Of a stretch of DNA of 64,000 bases, positions 16,607 to 24,560 are shown in pieces; position 1 is the first letter of the stretch; each line of letters starts with the position of its first letter. This DNA comes from Prauserella isguenensis (GTDB lineage: Bacteria; Actinomycetota; Actinomycetes; Mycobacteriales; Pseudonocardiaceae). Below the pieces are notes generated by a model that saw only the letters and a program-made list of their open reading frames with translations, had not been told where the DNA came from and made no database searches. The DNA lies in NCBI RefSeq assembly GCF_014191605.1, contig NZ_JACHWU010000005.1, positions 124,001-188,000 of the forward strand, read 5' to 3'. The translations under genes were made by a program, and so were the position numbers.

Positions 16607-19120
16607 GTGCCGCAGCAGGACCCGGCATCACCGCTGGTCTCGGTCGTCGTCGTGAACTACCGCGGCGCCGACGACACGATCACGTGCCTGCGCGCACTCG
16701 CCGAGCACGACTACCCGAACCTCGAGGTCATCTGCGTCGACAACGCCTCCGGTGGCGACGACGTGGCACGCATCCGCGAGGCGGCGCCGGACGTCCGGCT
16801 CGTCACGTCGTCCGCGAACCGTGGCTTCGCGGGCGGCTGCAACCTCGGCGCCCGCGAGGCGAACGGCACCGTGCTGGCCCTGCTCAACAACGACGCCCGG
16901 CCCGCACCCGGCTGGGTCGACGCCGCCGTGACGACACTGCGCGCCGAACCGACCGTGGGCGCGGTCGCGAGCAAGGTGCTCGACTGGGAAGGCACGGGCA
17001 CCGACTTCGTCGACGCGGGGCTCACCTGGTTCGGCATGGGCTACAAGCGCCACGCGGGTGGGCCGATCGCCGACGTACCGCGCGGTGAACACGAGGTCGC
17101 CAAGGATGTGCTGTTCGCGACCGGGTCGGCGATGTTCGTGCGCTCGTCGGTGTTCGCCGAGCTCGGCGGATTCGACGAGCGCTTCTTCATGTTCTACGAG
17201 GACGTCGACCTCGGCTGGCGGCTGAACCTGCGCGGCTGGCGTGTGCGCTACGTGCCGGAATCGCTGACCTACCACCGACACCACGCCACCATGTCCGAAG
17301 TGGACTCGCCGGACAGCGGCAGGGAGACGTTCCTGCTGGAACGCAACGCCCTGGCCGCGCTGTACAAGAACGCCTCGGACGAGACCCTCGCCCGCGCGCT
17401 GCCCGCGGCGCTGGCGCTGACCGTGCGCAGGGCCACCGCACGCGGCGAGCTGGACCCGGCGAAGCTGGACCTCGAACACGGCACCGGCCCCGCCGAGACG
17501 GCGGCCGTGCCGGTGCCGCGCAGCACCCTCGCCGGAGTCCTGGCGATCGACCGGTTCGTCGAACAGCTGCCCTCGCTGGCCGAGTCGCGCGCCACCGAAC
17601 AGGCCGCGCGCGTCCGCACCGACGCCGACCTGCTTCCGTTGCTGCGCAACGCGCTCGAACCCGCCTACCCACTCCCCGACTACCTCGCCGCCCACGACAT
17701 CCTCGTCGAGGCGTTCGGCATCGAGCGGGCGTTCGGCACCCGCCGGAAGGTGCTGGTACTCACCGGCGACGCGATCACCGAGCGCATGGCGGGCCCGGCG
17801 ATCCGCGCCTGGAACATCGCCGAGGTCCTCTCCGGCGAACACGACGTCCGGCTCGTCACGGTCAACCCGCTCGCCGAACCGCCACCCGCCCCGTTCCCCG
17901 TGAGCGCCGCCCGCAGGCGTGACCTGCGCGAGCCGATCGGCTGGGCCGACGTCGTCATCCTGCAGGGCCATGTACTCGAAATGGCCCCAGCGCTGCAGTC
18001 CGAGTACGCGCACAAGGTCGTCGTGTGCGACCTGTACGACCCGATGCATCTCGAACTGCTCGAACAGACCAAGGACGTTCCCGACGACCGCCGCGCCGCC
18101 GACCTGGAAGGCGTCACGCGCGTGCTGGACGCCCAGCTGCAGCGCGGTGACTTCTTCCTGTGCGCATCGGAGCGCCAGCGGCACCTGTGGCTCGGCCACC
18201 TCGCCGCCACCGGCAGGCTCACCCCACGGCTCTACGACGCCGACCCGACGACGCAGTCGCTGCTGTCGGTCGTCCCGTTCGGGCTGTCGGCCCGCCCCCC
18301 GGAACGCACCGGCGCGGGCCTGCGTTCGTCGCTCGGACTGTCCGAGAGCGACCGTGTCGTGCTGTGGGCCGGCGGCGTGTACAGCTGGTTCGACCCGCTG
18401 ACGCTCGTGCGAGCCGTGGAACGTCTCAGCACACGGCACGACGACGCACGCCTCGTCTTCCTCGGTATGAAGCACCCGAACCCCGAGGTGACCGACATGG
18501 ACATCGGCGCGCAGACCATGCGCCTGTCCGATTCCCTCGGTCTCACCGACAAGCACGTGTTCTTCAACGAACAGTGGGTGCCCTACGACGACCGGCAGAA
18601 CTGGCTCCTCGACGCCCACTGCGGCGTCACGACGCATTTCGAGCACATCGAGACGACGTTCGCGTTCCGCACCCGCGTGCTGGACTACCTCTGGGCCGGC
18701 CTGCCGATCATCACGACCGACGGCGACGCGTTCGCCGATCTCGTGCGGCGCGAACGGCTCGGTGTCGTCGTCCCGGCCGAGGACACCGACGCGCTCGCCG
18801 ACGCGCTGGAGAAGTGCCTGTACGACACGGAGTTCGCCGACGGCTGCCGCGAACGCATCGCCGCGGTCGCCGAGCGGTACACGTGGCCGAACGTGCTCGA
18901 CCCGCTCGTGCGGTTCGTCCGTGACCCGCGTCCCGCCGCCGATCGACTGGCCGGCGCCGCCGACCTCACGGCGGAACCACCGCTGAACCGGGCCCAGAAG
19001 TTGCGGCGCGACGCGGCACTGGTCAAGGAGTACCTCGCCGACGGTGGGCCGACGGAACTGGCCCGCAGGGCGGCGGGGCGCGTACGCAAGGTCGTCCGGA
19101 CGAGGACGGGTCGTGACTGA
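16607..19120 (+). CDS. Bifunctional GT2-GT4 fusion glycosyltransferase
   Basis: An 837-residue two-domain protein. Residues about 8-260 are a family 2 domain (VSVVVVNYRGADDTITCLRAL, VDNASGGDDV, NRGFAGGCNLG, LALLNNDARPAPGW, ERFFMFYEDVDLGWRLNLRGW). A helical linker (260-370) follows. Residues about 375-790 are a GT-B domain with KVLVLTGDAITERMAGPAIRAWNIAEVLS, VLWAGGVYSWFDPLTLVRAVERL and LDYLWAGLPIITTDGDAFADLV. It would add two sugars in sequence, or one domain may be regulatory. The GTG start at 16607 has GGGGAAGGAG. It overlaps the next glycosyltransferase by 8 bases. Confidence 0.9.
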   Translation: MPQQDPASPLVSVVVVNYRGADDTITCLRALAEHDYPNLEVICVDNASGGDDVARIREAAPDVRLVTSSANRGFAGGCNLGAREANGTVLALLNNDARPAPGWVDAAVTTLRAEPTVGAVASKVLDWEGTGTDFVDAGLTWFGMGYKRHAGGPIADVPRGEHEVAKDVLFATGSAMFVRSSVFAELGGFDERFFMFYEDVDLGWRLNLRGWRVRYVPESLTYHRHHATMSEVDSPDSGRETFLLERNALAALYKNASDETLARALPAALALTVRRATARGELDPAKLDLEHGTGPAETAAVPVPRSTLAGVLAIDRFVEQLPSLAESRATEQAARVRTDADLLPLLRNALEPAYPLPDYLAAHDILVEAFGIERAFGTRRKVLVLTGDAITERMAGPAIRAWNIAEVLSGEHDVRLVTVNPLAEPPPAPFPVSAARRRDLREPIGWADVVILQGHVLEMAPALQSEYAHKVVVCDLYDPMHLELLEQTKDVPDDRRAADLEGVTRVLDAQLQRGDFFLCASERQRHLWLGHLAATGRLTPRLYDADPTTQSLLSVVPFGLSARPPERTGAGLRSSLGLSESDRVVLWAGGVYSWFDPLTLVRAVERLSTRHDDARLVFLGMKHPNPEVTDMDIGAQTMRLSDSLGLTDKHVFFNEQWVPYDDRQNWLLDAHCGVTTHFEHIETTFAFRTRVLDYLWAGLPIITTDGDAFADLVRRERLGVVVPAEDTDALADALEKCLYDTEFADGCRERIAAVAERYTWPNVLDPLVRFVRDPRPAADRLAGAADLTAEPPLNRAQKLRRDAALVKEYLADGGPTELARRAAGRVRKVVRTRTGRD

Positions 19121-20213
19121 GCGCGGCGGCGGACCGTTGCGGGTGCTGCTCGACGGCACCCCGCTGCTGGGTGACCGGACGGGTATCGGCCGGTACACCG
19201 CGTCGCTGTCCGAGGAACTCGCCTCCCTCACCGATGACGTCGACCTGCGCGCCGTCGCGTTCACGCTGCGAGGCTGGCGGAAACTGCGCACGGTCCTGCC
19301 GCACGACGTCGCCGCGCGTGGCATGCCCGTCCCCGCACGGATCCTGCGGAAGATGTGGGTGCGCTCGTCGTTCCCGCCCGTGAGCCTGTTCGCGGGTCGC
19401 TACGACGTCGTGCACGGCACGAACTTCGTACTGCCGGGCAGTGTGCGCGGCGCGGGCGTGCTGACGATCCACGATCTGGCGTTCCTCGACACCCCGGAGG
19501 CACTGCCGCCCAGCGACGCGGAACTGCCCGAACTGGTCCGCCGCGGTGCCCGGCGGGCGCACGTGATCTGCACCCCGACGACCGCCATCGCCGACGCCGT
19601 CGCGGAGCGCCTCGACGTCGACCGCGGCAAGATCGTCGTCACGCCGCTCGGCGTCGACGCGGGCTGGTTCACCGGACGGCCGCCGAGCCCGCGAACCCGC
19701 CAGCGACTCGGCCTGCCGTCGCGGTACCTGTTGTTCGCGGGTGCACCGGGACCCCGCAAAGGCCTCGACTGGCTGCTCAAGGCACACGCCGCCGACCCGT
19801 CGCTGCCGCCGTTGGTGTTCGCGGGTCCCGGCCGGTTTCCGCACGGCGAGCGGCGTCACCAGGTCGGCTATCTGTCCGATGTAGACCTGCAAGGTGTGGT
19901 GGCGGGCGCGTCGGCGCTGGTGCTGCCGTCACGGGACGAAGGATTCGGACTGCCGGTTCTCGAAGCCATGGCATGCGACACCCCCGTGGTGTGCTCCGAC
20001 GTGCCCGCGCTCCGCGAGGTGTCGGCCGGCCTGGCGCATCTCGCGCCCTACGGCGACGTCGACGCGCTCGCCGCCGAACTACGCGCCGCTGTCGACGAAC
20101 CCAACGCCGCGTCGACCGCCGCCACGCGCCGCGCCCACGCGGGCAACTTCACGTGGCTCCGTTGCGCCGAAACCACCCTGAGCGCCTACCGCAAGGCGAC
20201 CGGCACCCCCTGA
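19113..20213 (+). CDS. GT4-family glycosyltransferase
   Basis: A 366-residue GT-B enzyme. It has VLLDGTPLLGDRTGIGRYTASLSEEL, VVHGTNFVLPG, LTIHDLAFLDTPEALPPSD, YLLFAGAPGPRKGLDWLLKAH and PSRDEGFGLPVLEAMACDTPVV. The donor loop LPSRDEGFGLPVLEAMA carries the catalytic Glu pair. GTG 19113 lies inside the end of the fusion gene and has GAGGACGGG upstream, so translation is coupled. It ends the plus-strand glycosyltransferase operon and is followed by a 21-bp repeat array. Confidence 0.88.
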   Translation: MTERGGGPLRVLLDGTPLLGDRTGIGRYTASLSEELASLTDDVDLRAVAFTLRGWRKLRTVLPHDVAARGMPVPARILRKMWVRSSFPPVSLFAGRYDVVHGTNFVLPGSVRGAGVLTIHDLAFLDTPEALPPSDAELPELVRRGARRAHVICTPTTAIADAVAERLDVDRGKIVVTPLGVDAGWFTGRPPSPRTRQRLGLPSRYLLFAGAPGPRKGLDWLLKAHAADPSLPPLVFAGPGRFPHGERRHQVGYLSDVDLQGVVAGASALVLPSRDEGFGLPVLEAMACDTPVVCSDVPALREVSAGLAHLAPYGDVDALAAELRAAVDEPNAASTAATRRAHAGNFTWLRCAETTLSAYRKATGTP

Positions 20214-20216
20214 CCC

Positions 20217-20276
20217 CCCGTGTTGCGGATTCCGGGGCCCGTGTTGCGGATTCCGGGGACCGTGTTCTGCACTCAT
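20217..20276 (+). repeat. 21-bp 3'-end repeat array, 3 units
   Basis: Two units of GTGTTGCGGATTCCGG and a final sister-form unit GTGTTCTGCACTC begin 4 bases after the glycosyltransferase stop and read in its direction. An oppositely oriented array at 20593-20695 faces it across about 315 bases. Confidence 0.85.
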
Positions 20277-20445
20277 GACGGCGCCCGCCGCCGGAGCGCG
20301 GTCTCCCGCCCGCAGCGAATCCCGTCCAGCACGACGTCCACGTAGCCGACGGCATCGCGGCCGCCCTCTCCGGTGTTCCGCCAGCAGGGCCGCGGCCATC
20401 TCGCCACCACCGGGTCGACGGCGGGCCTTCGGATCGTTCCCGGGC

Positions 20446-20590
20446 AAGGGGTGTATGCCGGCACCGAGAACGCCGCTCGGATCCTGCTCGAAGCACTGCG
20501 CCAGGAATCGACGGACGGCGCACTACGGACAACTCCGTGTCGCCGGGATACGTCGACACCGAACTGGCCGGCACGCAGCCACCTCACGGT
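20446..20590 (+). pseudogene. Frameshifted short-chain dehydrogenase fragment
   Basis: Between two head-to-head repeat arrays, one plus frame reads VYAGTENAARILLEALRQE up to about 20525. A different frame then continues NSVSPGYVDTELAGT. Joined, they match the SDR block from the active-site helix to the VSPGxVDTEL loop, so this looks like a remnant of an SDR gene interrupted by a frameshift. No nucleotide-binding domain or start remains. The minus strand of 20277-20400 also shows an open stretch, but nothing recognisable. Confidence 0.45.
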
Positions 20591-20592
20591 CC

Positions 20593-20695
20593 TCGAACCC
20601 GCAACACGGGCCCCGGAGAACGCAACACGGCTCCCGGAATCCGCAACACGGGCCCCGGAAAGGGCAACACGCGGGCCTGAGTGCAGGACACACGA
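20593..20695 (-). repeat. 21-bp 3'-end repeat array, about 5 units, reverse orientation
   Basis: On the minus strand it begins with the sister form GTGTCCTGCACTCAGG, 7 bases after the rmlD stop. Four units of the main form follow (GTGTTGCCCTTTCCGG, GTGTTGCGGATTCCGG, GTGTTGCGTTCTCCGG, GTGTTGCGGG). It reads away from the rmlD 3' end. Confidence 0.85.
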
Positions 20696-20701
20696 GGAGG
20701 G

Positions 20702-21616
20702 TTACTGGTCGACGAGGGCGCTGCGGTGGTCGGCGGCGAAGGCGGACAGTGCCTCCCGCCAGGGGCGCAACGGTGTCAGGCCCGCCTCGCGCCATGCGGC
20801 GTTCGACAGCACCGAGTACGCAGGCCGCGGCGCCGGCCGGGGGTGGTCGGCCGTCGTGCACGGTGACACGCGGTCGGGGTCCGCACCGACCTCCTCGAAC
20901 ACGGCGCGCGCGAACTCGTACCACGTGGTGTCGCCGCCGCCGGTGCAGTGCAGCACCCGCCGCTCCGGCGCATTGCCGCCGGTCACGGCGGAAGCCAGCT
21001 CCAGCAATCCCGACGCGAGGTCGGCCGTCCACGTGGGACTACCTCGCTGGTCGTCCACAACGGACGGATCGATGCCCTCGGAGGCGAGTCGTGCCATCGT
21101 CTTGACGAAGTTTCCGCCGCCCGCGCCGTACACCCAGGCGGTGCGCACGATCCACGCCCGCGCGCCGGAGCCGAGCACGGCGTCCTCGCCCGCTGCCTTG
21201 GTACGCCCGTAGGCGCTGCGCGGCCCGAGCGGCGCATCCGGCTCGTACGGGGTGTCGGCGTCGCCGCTGAACACGTAGTCCGTCGACACATGCAGCAACG
21301 GCACCCGCCTCGACGCGCACACGGCGGCCAGCACGCGCGGCCCGTCGACGTTCACGGCGAACGCGCGCTGCTCGTCGTCCTCGGCGGCGTCGACGGCCGT
21401 GTACGCCGCCGCGTTGATCACCACCGGTGCCCGGCCCTCGCCGCGAGCCTCGTCCACCAGCCGTGACACGCCCTCGAGCACGGCGCCGGGCCTGGTGACG
21501 TCCAGCTCCGCCGAGCCGGGGGCTCGGACGACGGCGCCGCGCTCCTCGCCGACGGCCGACAGGTCCTTCCCGAGCTGGCCCGATCCTCCGGGCACCAGCA
21601 CCGCGAGGCGGCTCAT
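20702..21616 (-). CDS. rmlD: dTDP-4-dehydrorhamnose reductase
   Basis: A 304-residue extended SDR enzyme. It has the nucleotide-binding VPGGSGQLGKDL, VINAAAYTAVDAAEDDEQRAFAVNVDGPRVLA, the catalytic Thr and YxxxK in VSTDYVFSG ... SAYGRTKAAGE, and RTAWVYGAGGGNFVKTM. It makes dTDP-L-rhamnose, the sugar donor for the WbbL-type transferases nearby. It starts 41 bases after rmlB in the same operon, with GAGGTGAT before the ATG. The rmlA and rmlC genes are not in the window. Its stop codon is TAA, unusual here. Confidence 0.95.
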   Translation of the reverse strand: MSRLAVLVPGGSGQLGKDLSAVGEERGAVVRAPGSAELDVTRPGAVLEGVSRLVDEARGEGRAPVVINAAAYTAVDAAEDDEQRAFAVNVDGPRVLAAVCASRRVPLLHVSTDYVFSGDADTPYEPDAPLGPRSAYGRTKAAGEDAVLGSGARAWIVRTAWVYGAGGGNFVKTMARLASEGIDPSVVDDQRGSPTWTADLASGLLELASAVTGGNAPERRVLHCTGGGDTTWYEFARAVFEEVGADPDRVSPCTTADHPRPAPRPAYSVLSNAAWREAGLTPLRPWREALSAFAADHRSALVDQ

Positions 21617-21657
21617 CCGATCACCTCAAACAACGACAGCGGCAGGCGACGCGTGCG

Positions 21658-22632
21658 TCACCGGTTCTTCAACGGCTCCCACCACGCACGGTTCTCGGCA
21701 TACCACCGCACCGTGTCGGCGAGTCCGGTCTCGAAATCGATGCGGGGACGATAACCCAGTTCGGTACCGATCTTGGTGATGTCGACCGAATAACGGCGAT
21801 CGTGACCCTTGCGGTCCTCGACGGGCCGCACCATCTCCCAACCGGCTCCGACGGCCCTGAGCAGGCGTTCGGTGAGCTCACGATTGGTCAGCTCCGTGCC
21901 GCCGCCGATGTTGTAGATCTCGCCGGCCCTGCCCGATGCGGCCACGAGGGCGATACCCCGACAGTGGTCGTCGATGTGCAGCCAGTCGCGCACGTTGAGC
22001 CCGTCGCCGTACAGCGGCACCTGTTCACCGTCGAGCAGGTTCGTCACGAACAGCGGGACGACCTTCTCCGGGAACTGATACGGACCGTAGTTGTTCGAGC
22101 ACCGTGTGATGCACACGTCGAGGCCGTACGTGCGGTGGAAGGAGCGGGCGAGCAGGTCGGACGAGGCCTTGGACGCCGAGTACGGCGAGTTCGGCAGCAG
22201 CGGGTGGTCCTCCGGCCACGAGCCCTCCTCGATCGAGCCGTACACCTCGTCGGTGGACACGTGGACGAAGCGGCCCACACGGGCCTCGAGCGCCGCCTGC
22301 AGCAGCGTCTGCGTGCCCGCCACGTTGGTGATCACGAAGTCCGCGGACCCGGCGATCGAGCGGTCCACATGCGACTCGGCGGCGAAGTGCACCACGAGGT
22401 CCACACCACGCATGACCTCGGTGACGACGCCGGCGTCGCAGATGTCGCCGCGCACGAACCGCAGTCGCGGGTTGTCGGCGACCGGGTCCAGATTGGCCTC
22501 GTTGCCTGCGTACGTCAGTTTGTCCAGCACGACGACCTCGGCGTCGGCCAGCTCCGGGTAGGCCCCGCCTAGCGTCTGCCGGACGAAGTGCGACCCGATG
22601 AACCCGGCGCCGCCCGTGACGAGCACCCGCAT
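21658..22632 (-). CDS. rmlB: dTDP-glucose 4,6-dehydratase
   Basis: A 324-residue extended SDR. It has VLVTGGAGFIGSHFV, VVHFAAESHVDRSI, VSTDEVYGS with the catalytic Thr-Asp-Glu, SPYSASKASSDLLARSF (Tyr-xxx-Lys) and RCSNNYGPYQFPEKVVPLF. It converts dTDP-glucose to dTDP-4-keto-6-deoxyglucose, second step of dTDP-rhamnose synthesis. The ATG at 22632 has GGGAGGACAC upstream. It is divergent from the first LCP gene across 196 bases, so envelope-sugar synthesis and its ligation share a control region. Confidence 0.96.
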   Translation of the reverse strand: MRVLVTGGAGFIGSHFVRQTLGGAYPELADAEVVVLDKLTYAGNEANLDPVADNPRLRFVRGDICDAGVVTEVMRGVDLVVHFAAESHVDRSIAGSADFVITNVAGTQTLLQAALEARVGRFVHVSTDEVYGSIEEGSWPEDHPLLPNSPYSASKASSDLLARSFHRTYGLDVCITRCSNNYGPYQFPEKVVPLFVTNLLDGEQVPLYGDGLNVRDWLHIDDHCRGIALVAASGRAGEIYNIGGGTELTNRELTERLLRAVGAGWEMVRPVEDRKGHDRRYSVDITKIGTELGYRPRIDFETGLADTVRWYAENRAWWEPLKNR

Positions 22633-22828
22633 GTGTCCTCCCATACCTCTGACCGGCGTGAACGTTCCCGCCCACGCCCGCCGCCTCGCCGTACACCGCA
22701 ACCTGCCGGTTGAACCCTCCGGAAGGAGGGAAATCGACAACAAGGTCACAACGGCTTCGCGGCCGAACAAGCGTTACACACGGCGATCAGTAGTGTGAGA
22801 AGTGGCAGCCATCCGGGGAGGAGCTACA

Positions 22829-24514
22829 GTGACCGACTGGCCGGGGACAGCGGTCGTGGCCGGCTCCCGCCGACAGCGCAGCAGGTGGCGGAAGCGCAAT
22901 CGGTGGAGACAACGCCGCCGGCAGGACGGCGGTCGCGGCGACGCGAGCGCGTCGGGTGACGGCGGGACCGGACGACGGCGCGGCGCGGCCACGTGGGCGC
23001 GGCGGGGCGGCAAGACCGTCGTCGCGCTGGTCTCGACGGTCGTCATGGTCGTGTCCTGGTACGGGTGGCAGTTCATCGGCGACGTCAACTCCGGCCTGTC
23101 GACCACCGACGTCTTCGGCGACGACCGGGTGGCGGCGGCCCCGATGGACGGCGCCATCGACATCCTCCTCGTCGGCCAGGACAGCCGCACCGACGCGCAC
23201 GGCGACCCGCTGCCCCGCGACGTCCTCGACAAGCTCCACGCGGGCGACGCGGACGGCGAACGCCAGACCGACACGATGATCCTGGTGCACATCCCGCAGG
23301 ACGGGCGCGGCGCCGTGGCCATCTCGTTCCCCCGTGACGCGTGGGTCGACCTCGCCAACGAGTACGGCACGCACAAGCTCAACAGCGCGTTCGGCCGCGC
23401 CTACACCTACACGTCGAAACAGCTGCACAACGAGGGCGAACTCGACGACGACGAGATCGCGGACCGCGCCCGGGTCGCGGGTCGTAAGAACCTCATCGCC
23501 TCGATCGAGAAGCTCATCGATCGACCGGGCATGATCGACCGCTACGCCGAGGTCAACCTCGCCAGCTTCTACGAGATCACCAAGACGCTCGGCGGCGTGG
23601 ACGTATGCCTGAAGAACGACGTCCACGAGGAGCGCTCGGGCGTCGATCTCAGTGCGGGCGAGCACTCGCTGAAAGGTGTCGAGGCGCTCGCGTTCGTGCG
23701 GCAGCGCTACGGCCTGCCGAACGGTGATCTCGACCGGATCGCGCGGCAGCAGGCGTTCCTGTCCGGCCTGGTGCGGAAGATGCTCTCGTCGGACGTGCTG
23801 TTCGACCCGGCCAAGATCAGCGAGGTCGTGGAGGCGGTGCAGTCGTCGGTGGTGCTCTCCGAGGACTGGGACCTCATGCAGTTCGCCGCCCAGATGCGGA
23901 ACCTGTCGAGCGGCAACATCGAGTTCCGGACGATCCCGGTGGAGGGCAACGCGCGGTTCGGCGACACCTCGGCCTTGGAGCTCGACGTCGACGCGGTGCG
24001 TTCGTTCGTCGACGAGGTCGTCGGTGAGCAGGAACAGGACGAGACCGCCGCGCCCGATGTGGACACGGGGAAGTACACGGTGGACGTCTACAGCGGGTCG
24101 TCCGCTCCCGAGCACGGCGAGTCCGTACGGTCACTGTTGCGTGAGCACGGCTTCCAGGGCGAAGGTTCGGCCTATGTGGACGGTGTGACCGAACCGCTGG
24201 TCCGGCACGCTCCCGGAGAGTCCGACGCCGCGGAGGCCGCCGCGGAACTGCTCGGACCCGACGTCACGGTCGAGGAGGATCCGGCGCTTCCCGAGGGCGA
24301 ACTCGAAGTGCACGTCGACGCCGGCTTCGGCCCCGGGAAGGCCGAGAGCGGCACCGCCCCGAGCGGCCGGGTGGCCCCGGCGTCGCTGTCGGATCCGGCC
24401 GCGGCGAGCGCCGGGCCGAGGCACGGGCCGCTACAGCCCGCGCCGGCGCAATCGGATGAATCCGATGAGCCGACCGAACCCATCACCGCCGGTGACGTCC
24501 CCTGCGTGAACTAG
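22829..24514 (+). CDS. LCP (LytR-CpsA-Psr) family protein with LytR_C domain
   Basis: A 561-residue envelope protein. The N-terminal 60 residues are Arg-rich and cytoplasmic, then one membrane helix (KTVVALVSTVVMVVSWYGW). The LCP domain has DILLVGQDSRTD, TDTMILVHI, AISFPRDAWVD and RQRYGLPNGDLDRIARQQ with polyprenyl-phosphate-binding Arg residues. The LytR_C domain follows (VDVYSGSSAPEHGESV to about residue 510). It ends DVPCVN. LCP enzymes attach wall polymers such as arabinogalactan to peptidoglycan; M. tuberculosis Lcp1 (Rv3267) is in the equivalent place. The GTG at 22829 follows GGGGAGGAGC. Confidence 0.92.
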   Translation: MTDWPGTAVVAGSRRQRSRWRKRNRWRQRRRQDGGRGDASASGDGGTGRRRGAATWARRGGKTVVALVSTVVMVVSWYGWQFIGDVNSGLSTTDVFGDDRVAAAPMDGAIDILLVGQDSRTDAHGDPLPRDVLDKLHAGDADGERQTDTMILVHIPQDGRGAVAISFPRDAWVDLANEYGTHKLNSAFGRAYTYTSKQLHNEGELDDDEIADRARVAGRKNLIASIEKLIDRPGMIDRYAEVNLASFYEITKTLGGVDVCLKNDVHEERSGVDLSAGEHSLKGVEALAFVRQRYGLPNGDLDRIARQQAFLSGLVRKMLSSDVLFDPAKISEVVEAVQSSVVLSEDWDLMQFAAQMRNLSSGNIEFRTIPVEGNARFGDTSALELDVDAVRSFVDEVVGEQEQDETAAPDVDTGKYTVDVYSGSSAPEHGESVRSLLREHGFQGEGSAYVDGVTEPLVRHAPGESDAAEAAAELLGPDVTVEEDPALPEGELEVHVDAGFGPGKAESGTAPSGRVAPASLSDPAAASAGPRHGPLQPAPAQSDESDEPTEPITAGDVPCVN

Positions 24515-24560
24515 GCTTACGCCAGGCCTGAGCAGCACACGCCGGATGGGGAGGGGCCGC

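Noticed and set aside
16628-19324. An 898-codon open frame antisense to the GT2-GT4 fusion gene
   Set aside because: High GC keeps the opposite strand open. Its composition (His/Arg/Val-rich, no domain) is that of a shadow, and the plus-strand gene has clear motifs.
20273-20590. TetR-type fragment on the minus strand
   Set aside because: The stretch YVDVVLDGIRCG looked like a TetR C-terminus but is too short, and the plus strand shows much better SDR motifs.
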